Below, piece after piece: positions 28,603 through 37,483 of a stretch of 64,000 bases of DNA (positions are counted from its first letter, which is position 1; each line of letters begins with the position of its first letter). Both the position numbers and the translations under genes were made by a program. Source of the stretch: Mesorhizobium sp. GTDB lineage: Bacteria; Pseudomonadota; Alphaproteobacteria; Rhizobiales; Rhizobiaceae. Location: contig NZ_JANJTZ010000037.1 of the NCBI RefSeq assembly GCF_024710845.1, forward strand, positions 124,001-188,000, given 5' to 3'. A model generated the notes under the pieces. The model ran no database searches and had not been told where the DNA came from. It was given only the letters and a program-made list of their open reading frames with translations.

Positions 28603-29886
28603 ATGACCTACACCTCCCCCATTTCCCCCGGCTATTCCTGGTATGAGGCGACCGTCGGCGAGCGGCCGGACTATCCGGCGCTCGACGGCGACGTCTCGAC
28701 CGACGTCGTCATCATCGGTGGCGGCTATACCGGCCTTTCGGCCGCCGTCCATCTCGCCAAGGCGGGAACCGGCGTCGTGCTCATCGAGGCACACCGCTTC
28801 GGCGACGGCGCGTCGGGCCGCAATGGCGGCCAGCTCGGAACCGGCCAGCGCGCCGGACCGGAGGAAATGGAGCAGGAGCTCGGCTTCACCCGCGCCAAGG
28901 CGCTGTTCGACCTCGCCGAGGAAGCCAAGGCGCATCTGCTCGAATTTGCGTCGACGAACCGGATCGAGATCGATTTCCGCCCCGGCCACCTGAACGTCAC
29001 GCACAAGGCGCGCGAACTGCCCGACTTCAAAAAATACGCGGAGGCCGCCGCGCGCTTCGGCTACCCGGATATCTCGGTGATGGACGCCGCCGAGACGGCC
29101 GAGCGGGTCGGCTCGACCCATTATGTCGGCGGCGTGCGCGACGCCGGCGCGGGCCACATCCATCCTATGAAGCTGCTCGTCGGCACGGCCCGGGTCGCGG
29201 CCGAGGCGGGTGCGCGGCTGTACGAGAAGACTCCGGCCACGGGTATTGCCGCGAACGGGGGCAAGGTTCGGGTCACGACGCCGCGCGGGACGATCACCGC
29301 CGACAAATGCCTCGTCGCGACCAACGCCTACGGCAACGATCTCGAGCCGGTCAGCGCTGCCCACATCATGCCGATCGGCTCTTTCATCGGGGCGACCGTG
29401 CCGCTGGGCGTTCAGAGCCCAGTTCTGCCCGGCGGCGAGTCGGTGTCGGATTCGCGCTTCGTCGTGCGCTATTTCCGCCGCGCCCCGAGCGGAGAGCTCC
29501 TGTTCGGCGGACGCGAAATCTACGCCGTCAAGGATGCAAGGGACATCCACGTCCACATCCGCCGTCAGATCGCGGAGATCTACCCGGCGTTGAAGGACAT
29601 CGAAATCACCCATGGCTGGGGCGGCTATGTCGGCATCACCGTGCCGCGCAAGCCGTTCGTGAGAGAGGTCATGCCCAATGTCATCTCGGCCGGCGGCTAT
29701 TCCGGCCACGGCGTCATGCTGGCCAATTTCCTCGGCAAGCTCTACGCCGAGACGGTGGCGGGCAATCGCGACCGGCTGAAGCTGTTCGAAGAGCTGAAGA
29801 TTCCCGCCTTTCCAGGCGGGCGACGTTTCCGCTCACCGATGCTCTTCCTGGCGCTGTCGTGGTTCGCGTTGCGCGATCGCTTCTGA
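28603..29886 (+). CDS. puuB: Gamma-glutamylputrescine oxidase-like FAD oxidoreductase
   Basis: A 427-residue DAO-family flavoenzyme. The dinucleotide fold is DVVIIGGGYTGLSAAVHLAKAGTGVVLIEA, followed by GASGRNGGQLGTGQR, the hallmark of PuuB/OrdL-type amine oxidases. The C-terminal FAD contact is ISAGGYSGHGVMLANFLGKLYAE. It would oxidise gamma-glutamylputrescine made by PuuA. It follows puuA by 118 bases. The start ATG 28603 has no recognisable Shine-Dalgarno; a heptamer repeat occupies that position, so translation initiation may be unusual. It shares an apparent function with potFGHI. Confidence 0.87.
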   Translation: MTYTSPISPGYSWYEATVGERPDYPALDGDVSTDVVIIGGGYTGLSAAVHLAKAGTGVVLIEAHRFGDGASGRNGGQLGTGQRAGPEEMEQELGFTRAKALFDLAEEAKAHLLEFASTNRIEIDFRPGHLNVTHKARELPDFKKYAEAAARFGYPDISVMDAAETAERVGSTHYVGGVRDAGAGHIHPMKLLVGTARVAAEAGARLYEKTPATGIAANGGKVRVTTPRGTITADKCLVATNAYGNDLEPVSAAHIMPIGSFIGATVPLGVQSPVLPGGESVSDSRFVVRYFRRAPSGELLFGGREIYAVKDARDIHVHIRRQIAEIYPALKDIEITHGWGGYVGITVPRKPFVREVMPNVISAGGYSGHGVMLANFLGKLYAETVAGNRDRLKLFEELKIPAFPGGRRFRSPMLFLALSWFALRDRF

Positions 29887-29895
29887 CATGAGAAC

Positions 29896-29914
29896 ACCCG
29901 CCATGCGGCGGGCG
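29896..29914. terminator. Terminator-like hairpin after puuB
   Basis: ACCCGCC and GGCGGGC form a GC stem around a 4-base loop within 30 bases of the puuB stop. No T run follows in either direction, so strength is uncertain. Confidence 0.35.
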
Positions 29915-29940
29915 CGTTGAGGATCAGGCGAAGACTACGG

Positions 29941-30099
29941 CTACTGGCCGCTGTAATCCTGGTCGTTGTTCACGTTCTCGCCGTCGAAGACATAGATGCC
30001 GGGACCCTGCCGGTAATAGGGTTCGGCGTGGGAGCCGGGTGCCTCCACAGGTCCTTGCCCGAATGCACGAACGCCCGCCAGAAGGCGGGCGTCCGACAC
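29941..30099 (-). pseudogene. Remnant or diverged C-terminal copy of the adjacent small secreted protein
   Basis: On the minus strand, in the same frame as the next gene, an open stretch ends with a YVFDGENVNNDQDYSGQ tail before TAG. The intact neighbour ends FMFEGGNINWDRNYSGK. The pattern F-(D/E)-G-x-N-(V/I)-N-x-D-x-(D/N)-Y-S-G-(Q/K) is shared, so this looks like a duplicate of the C-terminal part. No signal peptide or good start codon is seen; the first possible start is GTG at 30099, which lies next to a hairpin. It may be a decayed second copy. Confidence 0.4.
30071..30092 (-). terminator. Hairpin after the small secreted protein gene
   Basis: ACGCCCGCC (30071-30079) and GGCGGGCGT (30084-30092) form a perfect 9-bp stem with a 4-base loop, 32 bases after the stop codon at 30124. 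There is no T run. Confidence 0.45.
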
Positions 30100-30123
30100 C
30101 GATTGGATCTGGCGGCGAGCGGC

Positions 30124-30342
30124 TTACTTGCCGCTGTAGTTCCGGTCCCAGTTGATGTTGCCGCCCTCGAACATGAAGTTGGAGGGCACCTTGGCCGAGG
30201 CATCCCCCTCGAAGGTCATTCCGCCAGCCATGGTCTGGCCGGTGTAGACGACATTGCCGTCGACGATCCAGTACGGAACTTCCTGCGCGAAAGCGGAGCC
30301 CGCGAGCAGGGTCAGTGCGGCGATGATTGCAAACTTCGTCAT
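30124..30342 (-). CDS. Small secreted protein, unknown function
   Basis: A 72-residue protein with a clear signal peptide (MTKFAIIAALTLLAGSAFA, cleavage before QEV). The 52-residue mature part is EVPYWIVDGNVVYTGQTMAGGMTFEGDASAKVP and then NFMFEGGNINWDRNYSGK. It is acidic and rich in Gly and aromatic residues, with no cysteine. It is exported to the periplasm or beyond; I do not recognise a family. AGGAG lies 8 bases before ATG. A partial copy of the C-terminus lies directly downstream. Confidence 0.7.
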   Translation of the reverse strand: MTKFAIIAALTLLAGSAFAQEVPYWIVDGNVVYTGQTMAGGMTFEGDASAKVPSNFMFEGGNINWDRNYSGK

Positions 30343-30562
30343 GGTTTCTCTCCTGTTAACTTTGGATCAGACTTCCCCGTCCATCATCGGGCGGTTGATC
30401 TGGATACGGGTGCCTTCACGGACAAGTTTCCGGCGCAGCCATCACGGATCGTCACAAGAAGTTCATCGCCGGACGCGGAGTCCTGCCAGCACGGCTGCCG
30501 AGATCCGCAAAAAGCCATGATCCGGCGCTCTTGAGAGCAGCAGTCCACGATCAGGTGCAGTT

Positions 30563-31054
30563 TTGACGAAGACAGTCGCAAAGATCTTCTGGCCCCTGGG
30601 CATCGTCACCGCGGCGATGCTGATGCTGCTTGCGCTGTCGGGGTGCCAGTCGATCTCTTTCCTGAAGATCGAAGGCGCCGGCGCGAACGCCAGCGCGGAA
30701 GAGCACCTCGCCGCGATCCGCAGGAGTGCAGGCCTCTCTCCCCTGGCCCCGGATTCACAACTGGAACGGGCGGCCAGGCAGCAGGCCGAGCTGATGGCGG
30801 CGAGCGGCAGGATGAAACACACGACCGGACGCGGAAAAGACTTCCTGACGCGGGTGCGCGGCAACGGCATCGAGGTCGCCGCCGCCGAGAACATAGCCTA
30901 TGGCCGTTTCGGCCTGGACGGGCTCTTCAAGGCGTGGGTGAACTCCCCGGGTCACCGACGCAACATGCTCGACCCGCGCTTCTCGCGCTTCGGCCTCGCC
31001 TCCGCCAAAGGCGAGGGCGAACGGCGCTACTGGTCGCTGATCGTCGCGCGCTGA
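30563..31054 (+). CDS. CAP-domain (SCP/PR1-like) lipoprotein
   Basis: A 163-residue protein with an N-terminal membrane segment ending in the lipobox LALSGCQS, then a CAP domain: HLAAIRRSAGLSPLAPDSQLERAARQQAELMAASGRMKHTTGRGKDFLTRVR, AAENIAYGRFGLDGLFKAWVNSPGHRRNMLDPRFSRFGLASAKG. NIAYG, WVNSPGHRRNML and the histidines are the usual CAP signatures. CAP proteins of bacteria are secreted and of mostly unknown role. The likely start is TTG 30563, since the next ATG would cut into the signal helix. Confidence 0.82.
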   Translation: MTKTVAKIFWPLGIVTAAMLMLLALSGCQSISFLKIEGAGANASAEEHLAAIRRSAGLSPLAPDSQLERAARQQAELMAASGRMKHTTGRGKDFLTRVRGNGIEVAAAENIAYGRFGLDGLFKAWVNSPGHRRNMLDPRFSRFGLASAKGEGERRYWSLIVAR

Positions 31055-31066
31055 ACCTGCGCGGGT

Positions 31067-31864
31067 TCAGGCCAACGGCACGACCGCACGGCGGTAGAGA
31101 TGCCAGGTCGCGTGGCCCAGCACCGGCAGGATAACCAGAAGACCGAGAAAGAAGGGCAGGCAGGCGAGGATCACGCAGAGCGTGACGACCACACCCCATG
31201 ACAGCATCGCCACCGGGCTCGCCACCACGGTGCGCACGCTGGTGATCATCGCGGTGACGAAATCGACCTCGCGCTCCATCAGAAGCGGGATCGAGATGAC
31301 GGTGATCGAGAAGAGGATCAGCGCCAAGGCCGCGCCGACGACATGGCCGACGGTCAGGAACAGCCAGCCTTGCGGCGTGGTCAAGACCACCGTCAGGAAC
31401 TTGTCCAGCGTCGCGAACGACATCCGCCCGAGAAAAAGGGCGATCAGCAGCCGCACCTGGTACATCCAGACCCAGAAGACGAAGAGCATCGCGAAGGCCA
31501 TCCACGACAGTTCCCTGAGCCGCTGGGCCCAGACTACCGAGAGGATCTCGCTCCAGATCAGCGGCCGTCCGGCCTCGAGCCTGCGGCTGACCTCGTAGAG
31601 GCCAACCGCCGCGAAGGGGCCGACCAGCGGAAATCCGATCGCGACGGGGTAAATCATCCACGGCATGTTCCACAGCGTCAGCGCCAGGACGATGACGATG
31701 CCGGACAGCGCGAAGATGCCGCCGAAGAACAGGCCGAACAGGGGCGCGCGGGCGAAATCGGACAGGCCTTCCATCAGCGCGGCCCGGATGTCGGCCGGCG
31801 TCAATGCGTTGACGCCCGGCATCGTATAGGCCTGCGGCGTCGCCGGCTCCCGTTGGTTGGTCAT
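31067..31864 (-). CDS. DUF2189 family integral membrane protein
   Basis: A 265-residue protein with about six membrane segments, beginning with a soluble stretch and then GLSDFARAPLFGLFFGGIFALSGIVIVLAL. It has the DUF2189 hallmarks PFAAVGLYEVSRRLEAGRPLIW and FSITVISIPLLMEREVDFVTAMITSVRTVVASPVAML. Function is unknown; related genes are often near cytochrome or haem-copper oxidase genes, but none is here. ATG 31864 has GGGCGAAGGA upstream. It is convergent with the CAP gene. Confidence 0.82.
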   Translation of the reverse strand: MTNQREPATPQAYTMPGVNALTPADIRAALMEGLSDFARAPLFGLFFGGIFALSGIVIVLALTLWNMPWMIYPVAIGFPLVGPFAAVGLYEVSRRLEAGRPLIWSEILSVVWAQRLRELSWMAFAMLFVFWVWMYQVRLLIALFLGRMSFATLDKFLTVVLTTPQGWLFLTVGHVVGAALALILFSITVISIPLLMEREVDFVTAMITSVRTVVASPVAMLSWGVVVTLCVILACLPFFLGLLVILPVLGHATWHLYRRAVVPLA

Positions 31865-31972
31865 TCCTTCGCCCTCCCCTGCGAAACGCCCGATGACGGG
31901 CGCTGAGAGTATCGCGGCCGGGTTGAACGCACACCTTGACGGAAATCAAACCGCAGAACGAGGGAACGGCCC

Positions 31973-33091
31973 CTACATCCTGCGCACAATCACGCTGCCG
32001 GCCGAATAGCCGGCGCCGAAGGAACAGATGACGCCGAGGCTGCCGGCGGGCAGGTCGTCCGAAAACTTCGAAAAGGCGATGATCGAGCCCGCCGACGAAG
32101 TGTTCGCATAATCCTGCAGCACGTTGGGCTGCTCCTCCCGCGTCGGCTCGCGCCCGAGCACCTTCTGGCCGATGAAGTCGTTCATGCCCTTGTTGGCCTG
32201 GTGCAGCCACATGCGGCTCAGATCAGACGGCTTCATGTTCTCGTCGGCGAGATGGGTGAGCATCAGCTCCGCCACCATCGGCACCACCTGTTTGAAGACC
32301 TTGCGGCCCTCCTGCATGAACTGCATATCGCGGCGTTCGCCCATCTGGTCGTGGGTGCGGCGCAGGAAGCCGTTGTTGTTGCGGATGTTGTTCGAGAATT
32401 CGGTCAGCAGGCGCGTCGAGAGAATCTCCCACGCGCCTTCCGTGTCGCCGTCGATGCGCTCCATCAGCACGGCGGTGCAGACGTCGCCGAAGATGAAATG
32501 GCAGTCGCGGTCGCGCCATTCCTGGTGGCCGGAGGTGATCTCCGGATTGACCATCAGGATGGCGCGGGCCGAGCCCGAGCGGATCATGTCGGCGGCCGCC
32601 TGTATGCCGAAGGTCGCCGAAGAGCAGGCGACGTTCATGTCGAAGGCGAAACCCTTGATGCCGAGCGCCTGCTGGATCTCGACTGCGATCGCCGGATAGG
32701 CGCGCTCGTGATTGGAGGCGGCGCAGATGACCGCGTCGACTTCGCCCGCTGTCCGCCCGGCCTGCGCCAGAGCCTTGTTCGCGGCGTCCACCGCGATCTC
32801 TGCCATGATCGAAAGCTCTTCGTCGGCGCGAGGTCTCAATTTCGGCATCATCCGGTCGGGATCGAGCACGCCCGACTTGTTCATGACGTGCCGGCGTTCG
32901 ATGCCGGAGGCCTTGACGATGAACTCCTCGCTCGACATCGGCAGCGCCGCGCGGACGCCAGCGGCGATGTCTGCCGCATGAACCTCGTTCTGCCGGCGGG
33001 CATATTCGTTGTACGAAGCCACCAGTTCGGCATTGGTGATCGTCTCGTCGGGCGTGAAGATGCCCGTGCCGGTGATGGCAACCCTGTGCAT
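31973..33091 (-). CDS. Beta-ketoacyl-ACP synthase III-like enzyme
   Basis: A 372-residue thiolase-fold enzyme of the FabH family. Catalytic Cys156 lies in DMNVACSSATFG, His297 in WLHQANKGM and Asn330 in DYANTSSAGS, completing the Cys-His-Asn triad. It is about 50 residues longer than housekeeping FabH, with an insert near residues 30-90. Such long FabH-like proteins condense acyl-CoA or acyl-ACP with malonyl-ACP or make acyl esters. No acyl carrier protein or fatty-acid gene is adjacent, so the substrate is unknown. Confidence 0.85.
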   Translation of the reverse strand: MHRVAITGTGIFTPDETITNAELVASYNEYARRQNEVHAADIAAGVRAALPMSSEEFIVKASGIERRHVMNKSGVLDPDRMMPKLRPRADEELSIMAEIAVDAANKALAQAGRTAGEVDAVICAASNHERAYPAIAVEIQQALGIKGFAFDMNVACSSATFGIQAAADMIRSGSARAILMVNPEITSGHQEWRDRDCHFIFGDVCTAVLMERIDGDTEGAWEILSTRLLTEFSNNIRNNNGFLRRTHDQMGERRDMQFMQEGRKVFKQVVPMVAELMLTHLADENMKPSDLSRMWLHQANKGMNDFIGQKVLGREPTREEQPNVLQDYANTSSAGSIIAFSKFSDDLPAGSLGVICSFGAGYSAGSVIVRRM

Positions 33092-33214
33092 GCGCGTTTC
33101 CCGTGATTCCCGGTTTTTGCGCGATCATAGCGGCGGCCGGCAAAGAAACCAGCGGGCTTCATGGGCCTGTCATGACGCGGTCATAGGAAAGGCCTTCCAC
33201 GCTGAGGACTTTTC

Positions 33215-34690
33215 ATGGCCGGTTCCGATGTGACGAGACTGCTTTGTCAGCTTGAGGAGTTGCGCGCGGGGGTGGTCGAGGACGCGATCGAAATCGCGCG
33301 GCAATGGGAAGGCTATGTCGAGCGCCCCGAATTCGCGCCCAGCGCAGAGAATTTCAGCCATTACCTGGCGCTTCGCCGGCGCGACATCCGATCCCTGCAA
33401 CGAGACCTGATGGTGCACGGCCTATCGTCCCTGGGCCGCGCGGAGGGCCGGGTTCTGCCCACTCTCGATGCCCTGCTTGCCGTCCTGCGTGCGCTGGATG
33501 GCAAGGGGGCACCGGTCTTCCAGGCGAACGCGTCGTTCTTCGCAGGCGAAGGGCGGCTCGCGGCGCGAACGACCGAATTGTTCGGTACCCGCTCGCCGCA
33601 CAGTCCCATCCACCTGCTCGTGACGGCGCCGAGCGAAGCGGCAAGCGACGAACGCTTCATGCTGCGACTGGCCGATCTCGGCGTCGAGGCCGTCCGCATC
33701 AACTGTGCGCATGACGACCCCGACGTCTGGGCGAAAATGATCGAACATGTCGAGGGGGCCGCCGCGAAAACGGGACGCCGCATGAAAATCCTCATGGATC
33801 TTGCCGGCCCCAAGATCCGCACCGGCGAAATTCGCAAGGTCAAGGGCCTGAAGCGCGTCCATGTCGACGACAGGCTTGCGATTACGCTGCCCGGCCGGCT
33901 CCAAAAGGCTGACGAGAACCTCCCCGCGGTCGAGTGCACCTTGGGCGAGGCCGTCGCCGCGACAAAGAAGGGCGACCGCGTCTTCATCGACGACGGAAAG
34001 CTCGAGACGCGTGTGATCGGGGTCGAGCCCTGGGGCATTGTCGTTGAGGTTCACGCCGGACCGGACGAGGACGGCTACAAGCTGAAAGCGGAGAAGGGGG
34101 TCAATTTCCCCGACACGGATTTCTCCGTTCCCGCGCTGACTCACGACGACCGCGAGGCGCTCGCCTTCGCGGCGCACCACGCGGACGGCATCGAGTTCTC
34201 CTTCGTGCAAGGCGAAGCGGACGTCGCCGAACTGCAGGACGCCCTCGCAGGGGAGCGACCGGACGACTGGCGGAGCCTTGGCCTGGTGCTCAAGATCGAG
34301 ACCTTGCGCGCGGTTCGCAACCTGCCATCCATGCTGGTACGGGCAGCTGGAAGGCAACCCACCGCGGTCATGATCGCGCGCGGCGATCTCGCCGTGGAGA
34401 TCGGCTTCGCGCGACTGGCGGAGATACAGGAGGAACTCCTCTGGCTCGGGGAAGCCGCCCAGATCCCGGTCATCTGGGCGACGCAGGTGCTCGAAGGCCT
34501 GCTGCGCACGGGGATCCCGACGCGCGGCGAGATGACCGACGCGGCAATGGCCGTCCGCGCGGAATGCGTGATGCTGAACAAGGGGCCGTTCCTGTTCCAG
34601 ACAATCACCGAACTCGACCGCCTCTGGAGCAGGATGGACGAGCATATCCACAAGAAGACGCCCCAGTTGCGACGGCTGACGAGCTGGTAG
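33215..34690 (+). CDS. Pyruvate-kinase-like protein lacking the C-terminal domain
   Basis: A 491-residue protein. Residues 1-125 are an extra helical N-terminal domain. The barrel of pyruvate kinase follows: MKILMDLAGPKIRTGEIR, a beta-domain, LGLVLKIETLRAVRNL, IARGDLAVEIGFARLAEIQEELLWLGEAAQIPVIWATQVLEGLLRTGIPTRGEMTDAAMAVRAECVMLNKGPF. The barrel residues that bind ADP, metal and phosphoenolpyruvate are mostly kept, but the usual allosteric C-terminal domain is absent. Proteins of this architecture are annotated as pyruvate kinase; activity is plausible but unproven. The start ATG 33215 follows GAGGAC. Confidence 0.75.
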   Translation: MAGSDVTRLLCQLEELRAGVVEDAIEIARQWEGYVERPEFAPSAENFSHYLALRRRDIRSLQRDLMVHGLSSLGRAEGRVLPTLDALLAVLRALDGKGAPVFQANASFFAGEGRLAARTTELFGTRSPHSPIHLLVTAPSEAASDERFMLRLADLGVEAVRINCAHDDPDVWAKMIEHVEGAAAKTGRRMKILMDLAGPKIRTGEIRKVKGLKRVHVDDRLAITLPGRLQKADENLPAVECTLGEAVAATKKGDRVFIDDGKLETRVIGVEPWGIVVEVHAGPDEDGYKLKAEKGVNFPDTDFSVPALTHDDREALAFAAHHADGIEFSFVQGEADVAELQDALAGERPDDWRSLGLVLKIETLRAVRNLPSMLVRAAGRQPTAVMIARGDLAVEIGFARLAEIQEELLWLGEAAQIPVIWATQVLEGLLRTGIPTRGEMTDAAMAVRAECVMLNKGPFLFQTITELDRLWSRMDEHIHKKTPQLRRLTSW

Positions 34691-34829
34691 CCTGACGAAC
34701 GGGCCTTCCTGTTGCCCCGCGCGGACAGTCACTCGGGTCTAGTCGGCGGAGACTGGCAGGCATAACATCCACCGGCATATGGAACCTGCAAGGCGCGGGC
34801 GGCTTGATGGCAGAAGTTCAGGAGGCCTC

Positions 34830-35084
34830 ATGACAAAGACCAGTGACGGGCGGATCGTCTACCACGTCGTCGAGCACGACGGAGGATGGGCCTACAAGGT
34901 GGGCGACGTCTTTTCCGAGACGTTTCCCGACCATAACAGTGCCCGCAACGCGGCCCTGGCAGCGGCGAACGAGCACCGGCTGGGCGGACGCGACGCCGAG
35001 ATCGAGTATCAGGACGCGTCGGGCAAGTGGCGCACTGAACACGAACCCGGCGGCGACCGGCCGGATACCGCCGTCGAGGGCTGA
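34830..35084 (+). CDS. DUF2188 domain protein
   Basis: An 84-residue soluble protein matching the DUF2188 outline: VYHVVEHDGGWAYKVGDVFSETFPDHNSARNAALAAANEHRLGGRDAEIEYQDASGKWRTE. In this family short beta strands carry a conserved W and a helix carries A-A-A-E. Function is unknown; DUF2188 proteins are small and often linked to stress. GGAGG lies 5 bases before ATG 34830. Confidence 0.78.
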   Translation: MTKTSDGRIVYHVVEHDGGWAYKVGDVFSETFPDHNSARNAALAAANEHRLGGRDAEIEYQDASGKWRTEHEPGGDRPDTAVEG

Positions 35085-35099
35085 CGGCTTTGTGTTCCG

Positions 35100-35852
35100 T
35101 CAGATGTCGAAGCCGCCGTCGACCTCGAGCGCGATACCGATGATGAAGGCAGCTTCGTCCGAAGCGAGCCAGAGCGCCGCGTTCGCAACGTCGAGCGGCG
35201 TCGACAGTCGGCCGAGCGGAATGGTGGTGCGAATCTTCTCGCGGATTTCGGGCGTATCCGCGCCCATGAAGCGCGCTAGCATCCCGGTTTCGCCCGAGAC
35301 GGGGCACAGGCAGTTGACGCGGATTTTCTTCGGCGCCAGTTCGAGCGCCATCGACTTGGTCGCGGTGATCGCCCAGCCCTTGGAGGCGTTGTACCAGGTG
35401 AGGCCGGCCTGCGGGCGGATGCCGGACGTCGAGGCGGTGGTGATGATCGAACCGCCGCCCTGGCGCTCCATGATCGGCACGACGGCGAGCGTGGAGAAGT
35501 AGATCGCCTTCATGTTGACTTCGGCAATCAGGTCGAACGTCTCCTCGTCGACGTCGAGCAGGTCGCCGCTGCGGTGGGTGTAGCCGGCATTGTTGACCAT
35601 GACGTCGATGCGGCCGAAGGCCTGCATCGCCGCGTAGACCATCGCGTCGATCTGCGAGCGGTTGGTCACGTCCGTCGCGGTGAAAATGGCGTTGGGGCCG
35701 ATCTCGGCGGCGACGCGTTCGGCTTCCCTGCCGTTGAGATCGGCGACGACGACCTTGGCACCTTCCTCGGCGAAGCGTCGCGCCATGCCTTCGCCGAAGC
35801 CCGACGCGGCACCCGTCACGATGGCAACCTTGTCCTTGAGGCGGCCGGTCAT
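35100..35852 (-). CDS. SDR family oxidoreductase, 3-oxoacyl-ACP-reductase-like
   Basis: A 250-residue classical SDR. The cofactor loop is TGAASGFGEGMA, then NNAGYTHRSG, the catalytic Ser in TTASTSG and the YNASKGW motif (Tyr-x-x-x-Lys). The C-terminal consensus is ALWLASDEAAFIIGIALEVDGGFDI. The substrate is unknown. Its ATG overlaps the stop of the aldehyde dehydrogenase gene (ATGA), so the pair is translationally coupled and probably acts on one pathway, an alcohol/aldehyde pair. Confidence 0.85.
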   Translation of the reverse strand: MTGRLKDKVAIVTGAASGFGEGMARRFAEEGAKVVVADLNGREAERVAAEIGPNAIFTATDVTNRSQIDAMVYAAMQAFGRIDVMVNNAGYTHRSGDLLDVDEETFDLIAEVNMKAIYFSTLAVVPIMERQGGGSIITTASTSGIRPQAGLTWYNASKGWAITATKSMALELAPKKIRVNCLCPVSGETGMLARFMGADTPEIREKIRTTIPLGRLSTPLDVANAALWLASDEAAFIIGIALEVDGGFDI

Positions 35853-37324
35853 CCGTGATTGAACACGATCGTCTTGGTGGCGCTCATGTCGTAGAGCGCC
35901 TCGAAGCCCTTTTCGCGGCCGTGGCCGGACTTCTTGAAGCCGCCGAAGGGCAGCTCGACGCCGCCGCCGGCGCCATAGCCGTTGACGAAGACCTGGCCGG
36001 CGCGGACACGCTTGGCGACGCGGTGCTGGCGCGATCCGTCCTTCGTCCAGACGCCCGCGACGAGACCGAATTCGGTGCCGTTGGCGATGCGGATGGCGTC
36101 CTCCTCGTCGTCGAAGGGCGAGAGCGCCAGGACCGGTCCGAACACCTCCTCCTGCGCGACCGTCGCGGCCGGGTCGACCGAGCCGAACAGCACCGGCGCC
36201 TGGTACCAGCCGCCGGCGGGAGCATCGGCGGCAACTGAGCCGCGGGCGAGGATCGGTATTCCGGCCTCCTCGGCGGCCGCGATCATGCCGGCGACGCGTT
36301 CGCGCTGCTTCGGATTGATCAGCGCGCCGAGGTCGAGGTCGGCATCGTGCGGGCCGGCGACCAGCCTGGAGAAGCGGTCGGCCAGCGCCGCGGCGACCTG
36401 TTCGTAGACAGGGCGCTGGACCAGCACGCGGCTGCCGGCCGAGCAGGTCTGGCCGCCGTTCTGGATGATGGCGTTGACGAGAACCGGGATCGCCGCGTCG
36501 AGATCGGCATCGGCGAAGACGATCTGCGGCGACTTGCCCCCCAGTTCCATGGTGACGCCACGATTGTTGATCGCCGCCGCCTGCTGGATCGCTGTGCCGG
36601 TCATGGGCGAGCCGGTGAAGGTGACATAGTCGACGCCGGGATGAGCGGAGAGTGCAGCGCCCGCCTCGCGACCGTAGCCGGTGACAACGTTGACGACGCC
36701 TTCTGGAATGCCGGCTTCGAGCGCCAGTTCGGCGATGCGGATGGCAGAAAGAGACGCGTCCTCGGCCGGCTTGGCGACCAGCGTGTTGCCCATCGCGAGT
36801 GCTGCCCCCAGCACACGCGCCAGGATCTGCAGCGGGTAGTTCCAGGGGATGATGCCGGCCACCACGCCGTGCGGTTCGCGCAGGGTCAGCGCGGTATAGC
36901 CGGGCAGGAAGGGAATGGTGTCGCCATGAATCTTGTCGCCGGCGCCGCCGTAGAATTCGTAGTAGCGCATGGTGGCGGTGATATCCGCCCTGCCCTGGCG
37001 GATCGGCTTGCCGGTGTCGCGCGATTCGAGCGCGGCGAGTTCGGTGCCGTGGCTTTCCACCAGATGGAACAGGCGTGTCAGGCAGCGGCCGCGCTCGACC
37101 GCCGGCATGCGGCCCCACGGACCCTCGTCGAACGCCTTGCGCGCGGAGCGGACCGCCCGGTCGACATCCGCCGCGCCCGAAGCCGGGATCGAGGCGAAGA
37201 CCTTGCCGTCGGACGGCGATGCGACGTCGATGCGGGCGCCGGAGAGCGCGTCGGTGGGTTTTCCGTCGATGATCTGCATGAAGGCGACGCCCTCGGCGAC
37301 GGTTCGAGACAGATGCGTGCCCAT
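35849..37324 (-). CDS. Aldehyde dehydrogenase (NAD-dependent superfamily)
   Basis: A 491-residue aldehyde dehydrogenase: the Rossmann domain contains PWNYPLQILARVLGAALAMGNTLVAKPAEDASLSAI, the catalytic Glu is in MELGGKSPQ and the catalytic Cys in NGGQTCSAGSRV. FKKSGHGREKGFEALYDM ends the protein. The substrate is not evident; similarity to betaine- or aminobutyraldehyde-type enzymes is plausible. AAGGAG precedes ATG 37324; an upstream in-frame codon at 37369 is less likely. It is divergent from zwf across 193 bases and forms an operon with the SDR. Confidence 0.87.
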   Translation of the reverse strand: MGTHLSRTVAEGVAFMQIIDGKPTDALSGARIDVASPSDGKVFASIPASGAADVDRAVRSARKAFDEGPWGRMPAVERGRCLTRLFHLVESHGTELAALESRDTGKPIRQGRADITATMRYYEFYGGAGDKIHGDTIPFLPGYTALTLREPHGVVAGIIPWNYPLQILARVLGAALAMGNTLVAKPAEDASLSAIRIAELALEAGIPEGVVNVVTGYGREAGAALSAHPGVDYVTFTGSPMTGTAIQQAAAINNRGVTMELGGKSPQIVFADADLDAAIPVLVNAIIQNGGQTCSAGSRVLVQRPVYEQVAAALADRFSRLVAGPHDADLDLGALINPKQRERVAGMIAAAEEAGIPILARGSVAADAPAGGWYQAPVLFGSVDPAATVAQEEVFGPVLALSPFDDEEDAIRIANGTEFGLVAGVWTKDGSRQHRVAKRVRAGQVFVNGYGAGGGVELPFGGFKKSGHGREKGFEALYDMSATKTIVFNHG

Positions 37325-37483
37325 GGCCGGCTCCTTTCCGCTTTTCACCGGACGCGCGATATGCTGCACTGCAAAAGCGCTGCGTCGGGGTGGCCGCAGG
37401 AAAAGACCCTCGCCCGGGCATGTGTCAAGCTGTAGCAGCGTCGCATCGGGACTAGGAAATTTAAATCGATTAGATTATAGCGG

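Noticed and set aside
29970-30203. A 77-codon minus-strand frame after puuB
   Set aside because: Its frame differs from the one that shows similarity to the small secreted protein, and the product is Arg/Ser/Thr-rich without features.
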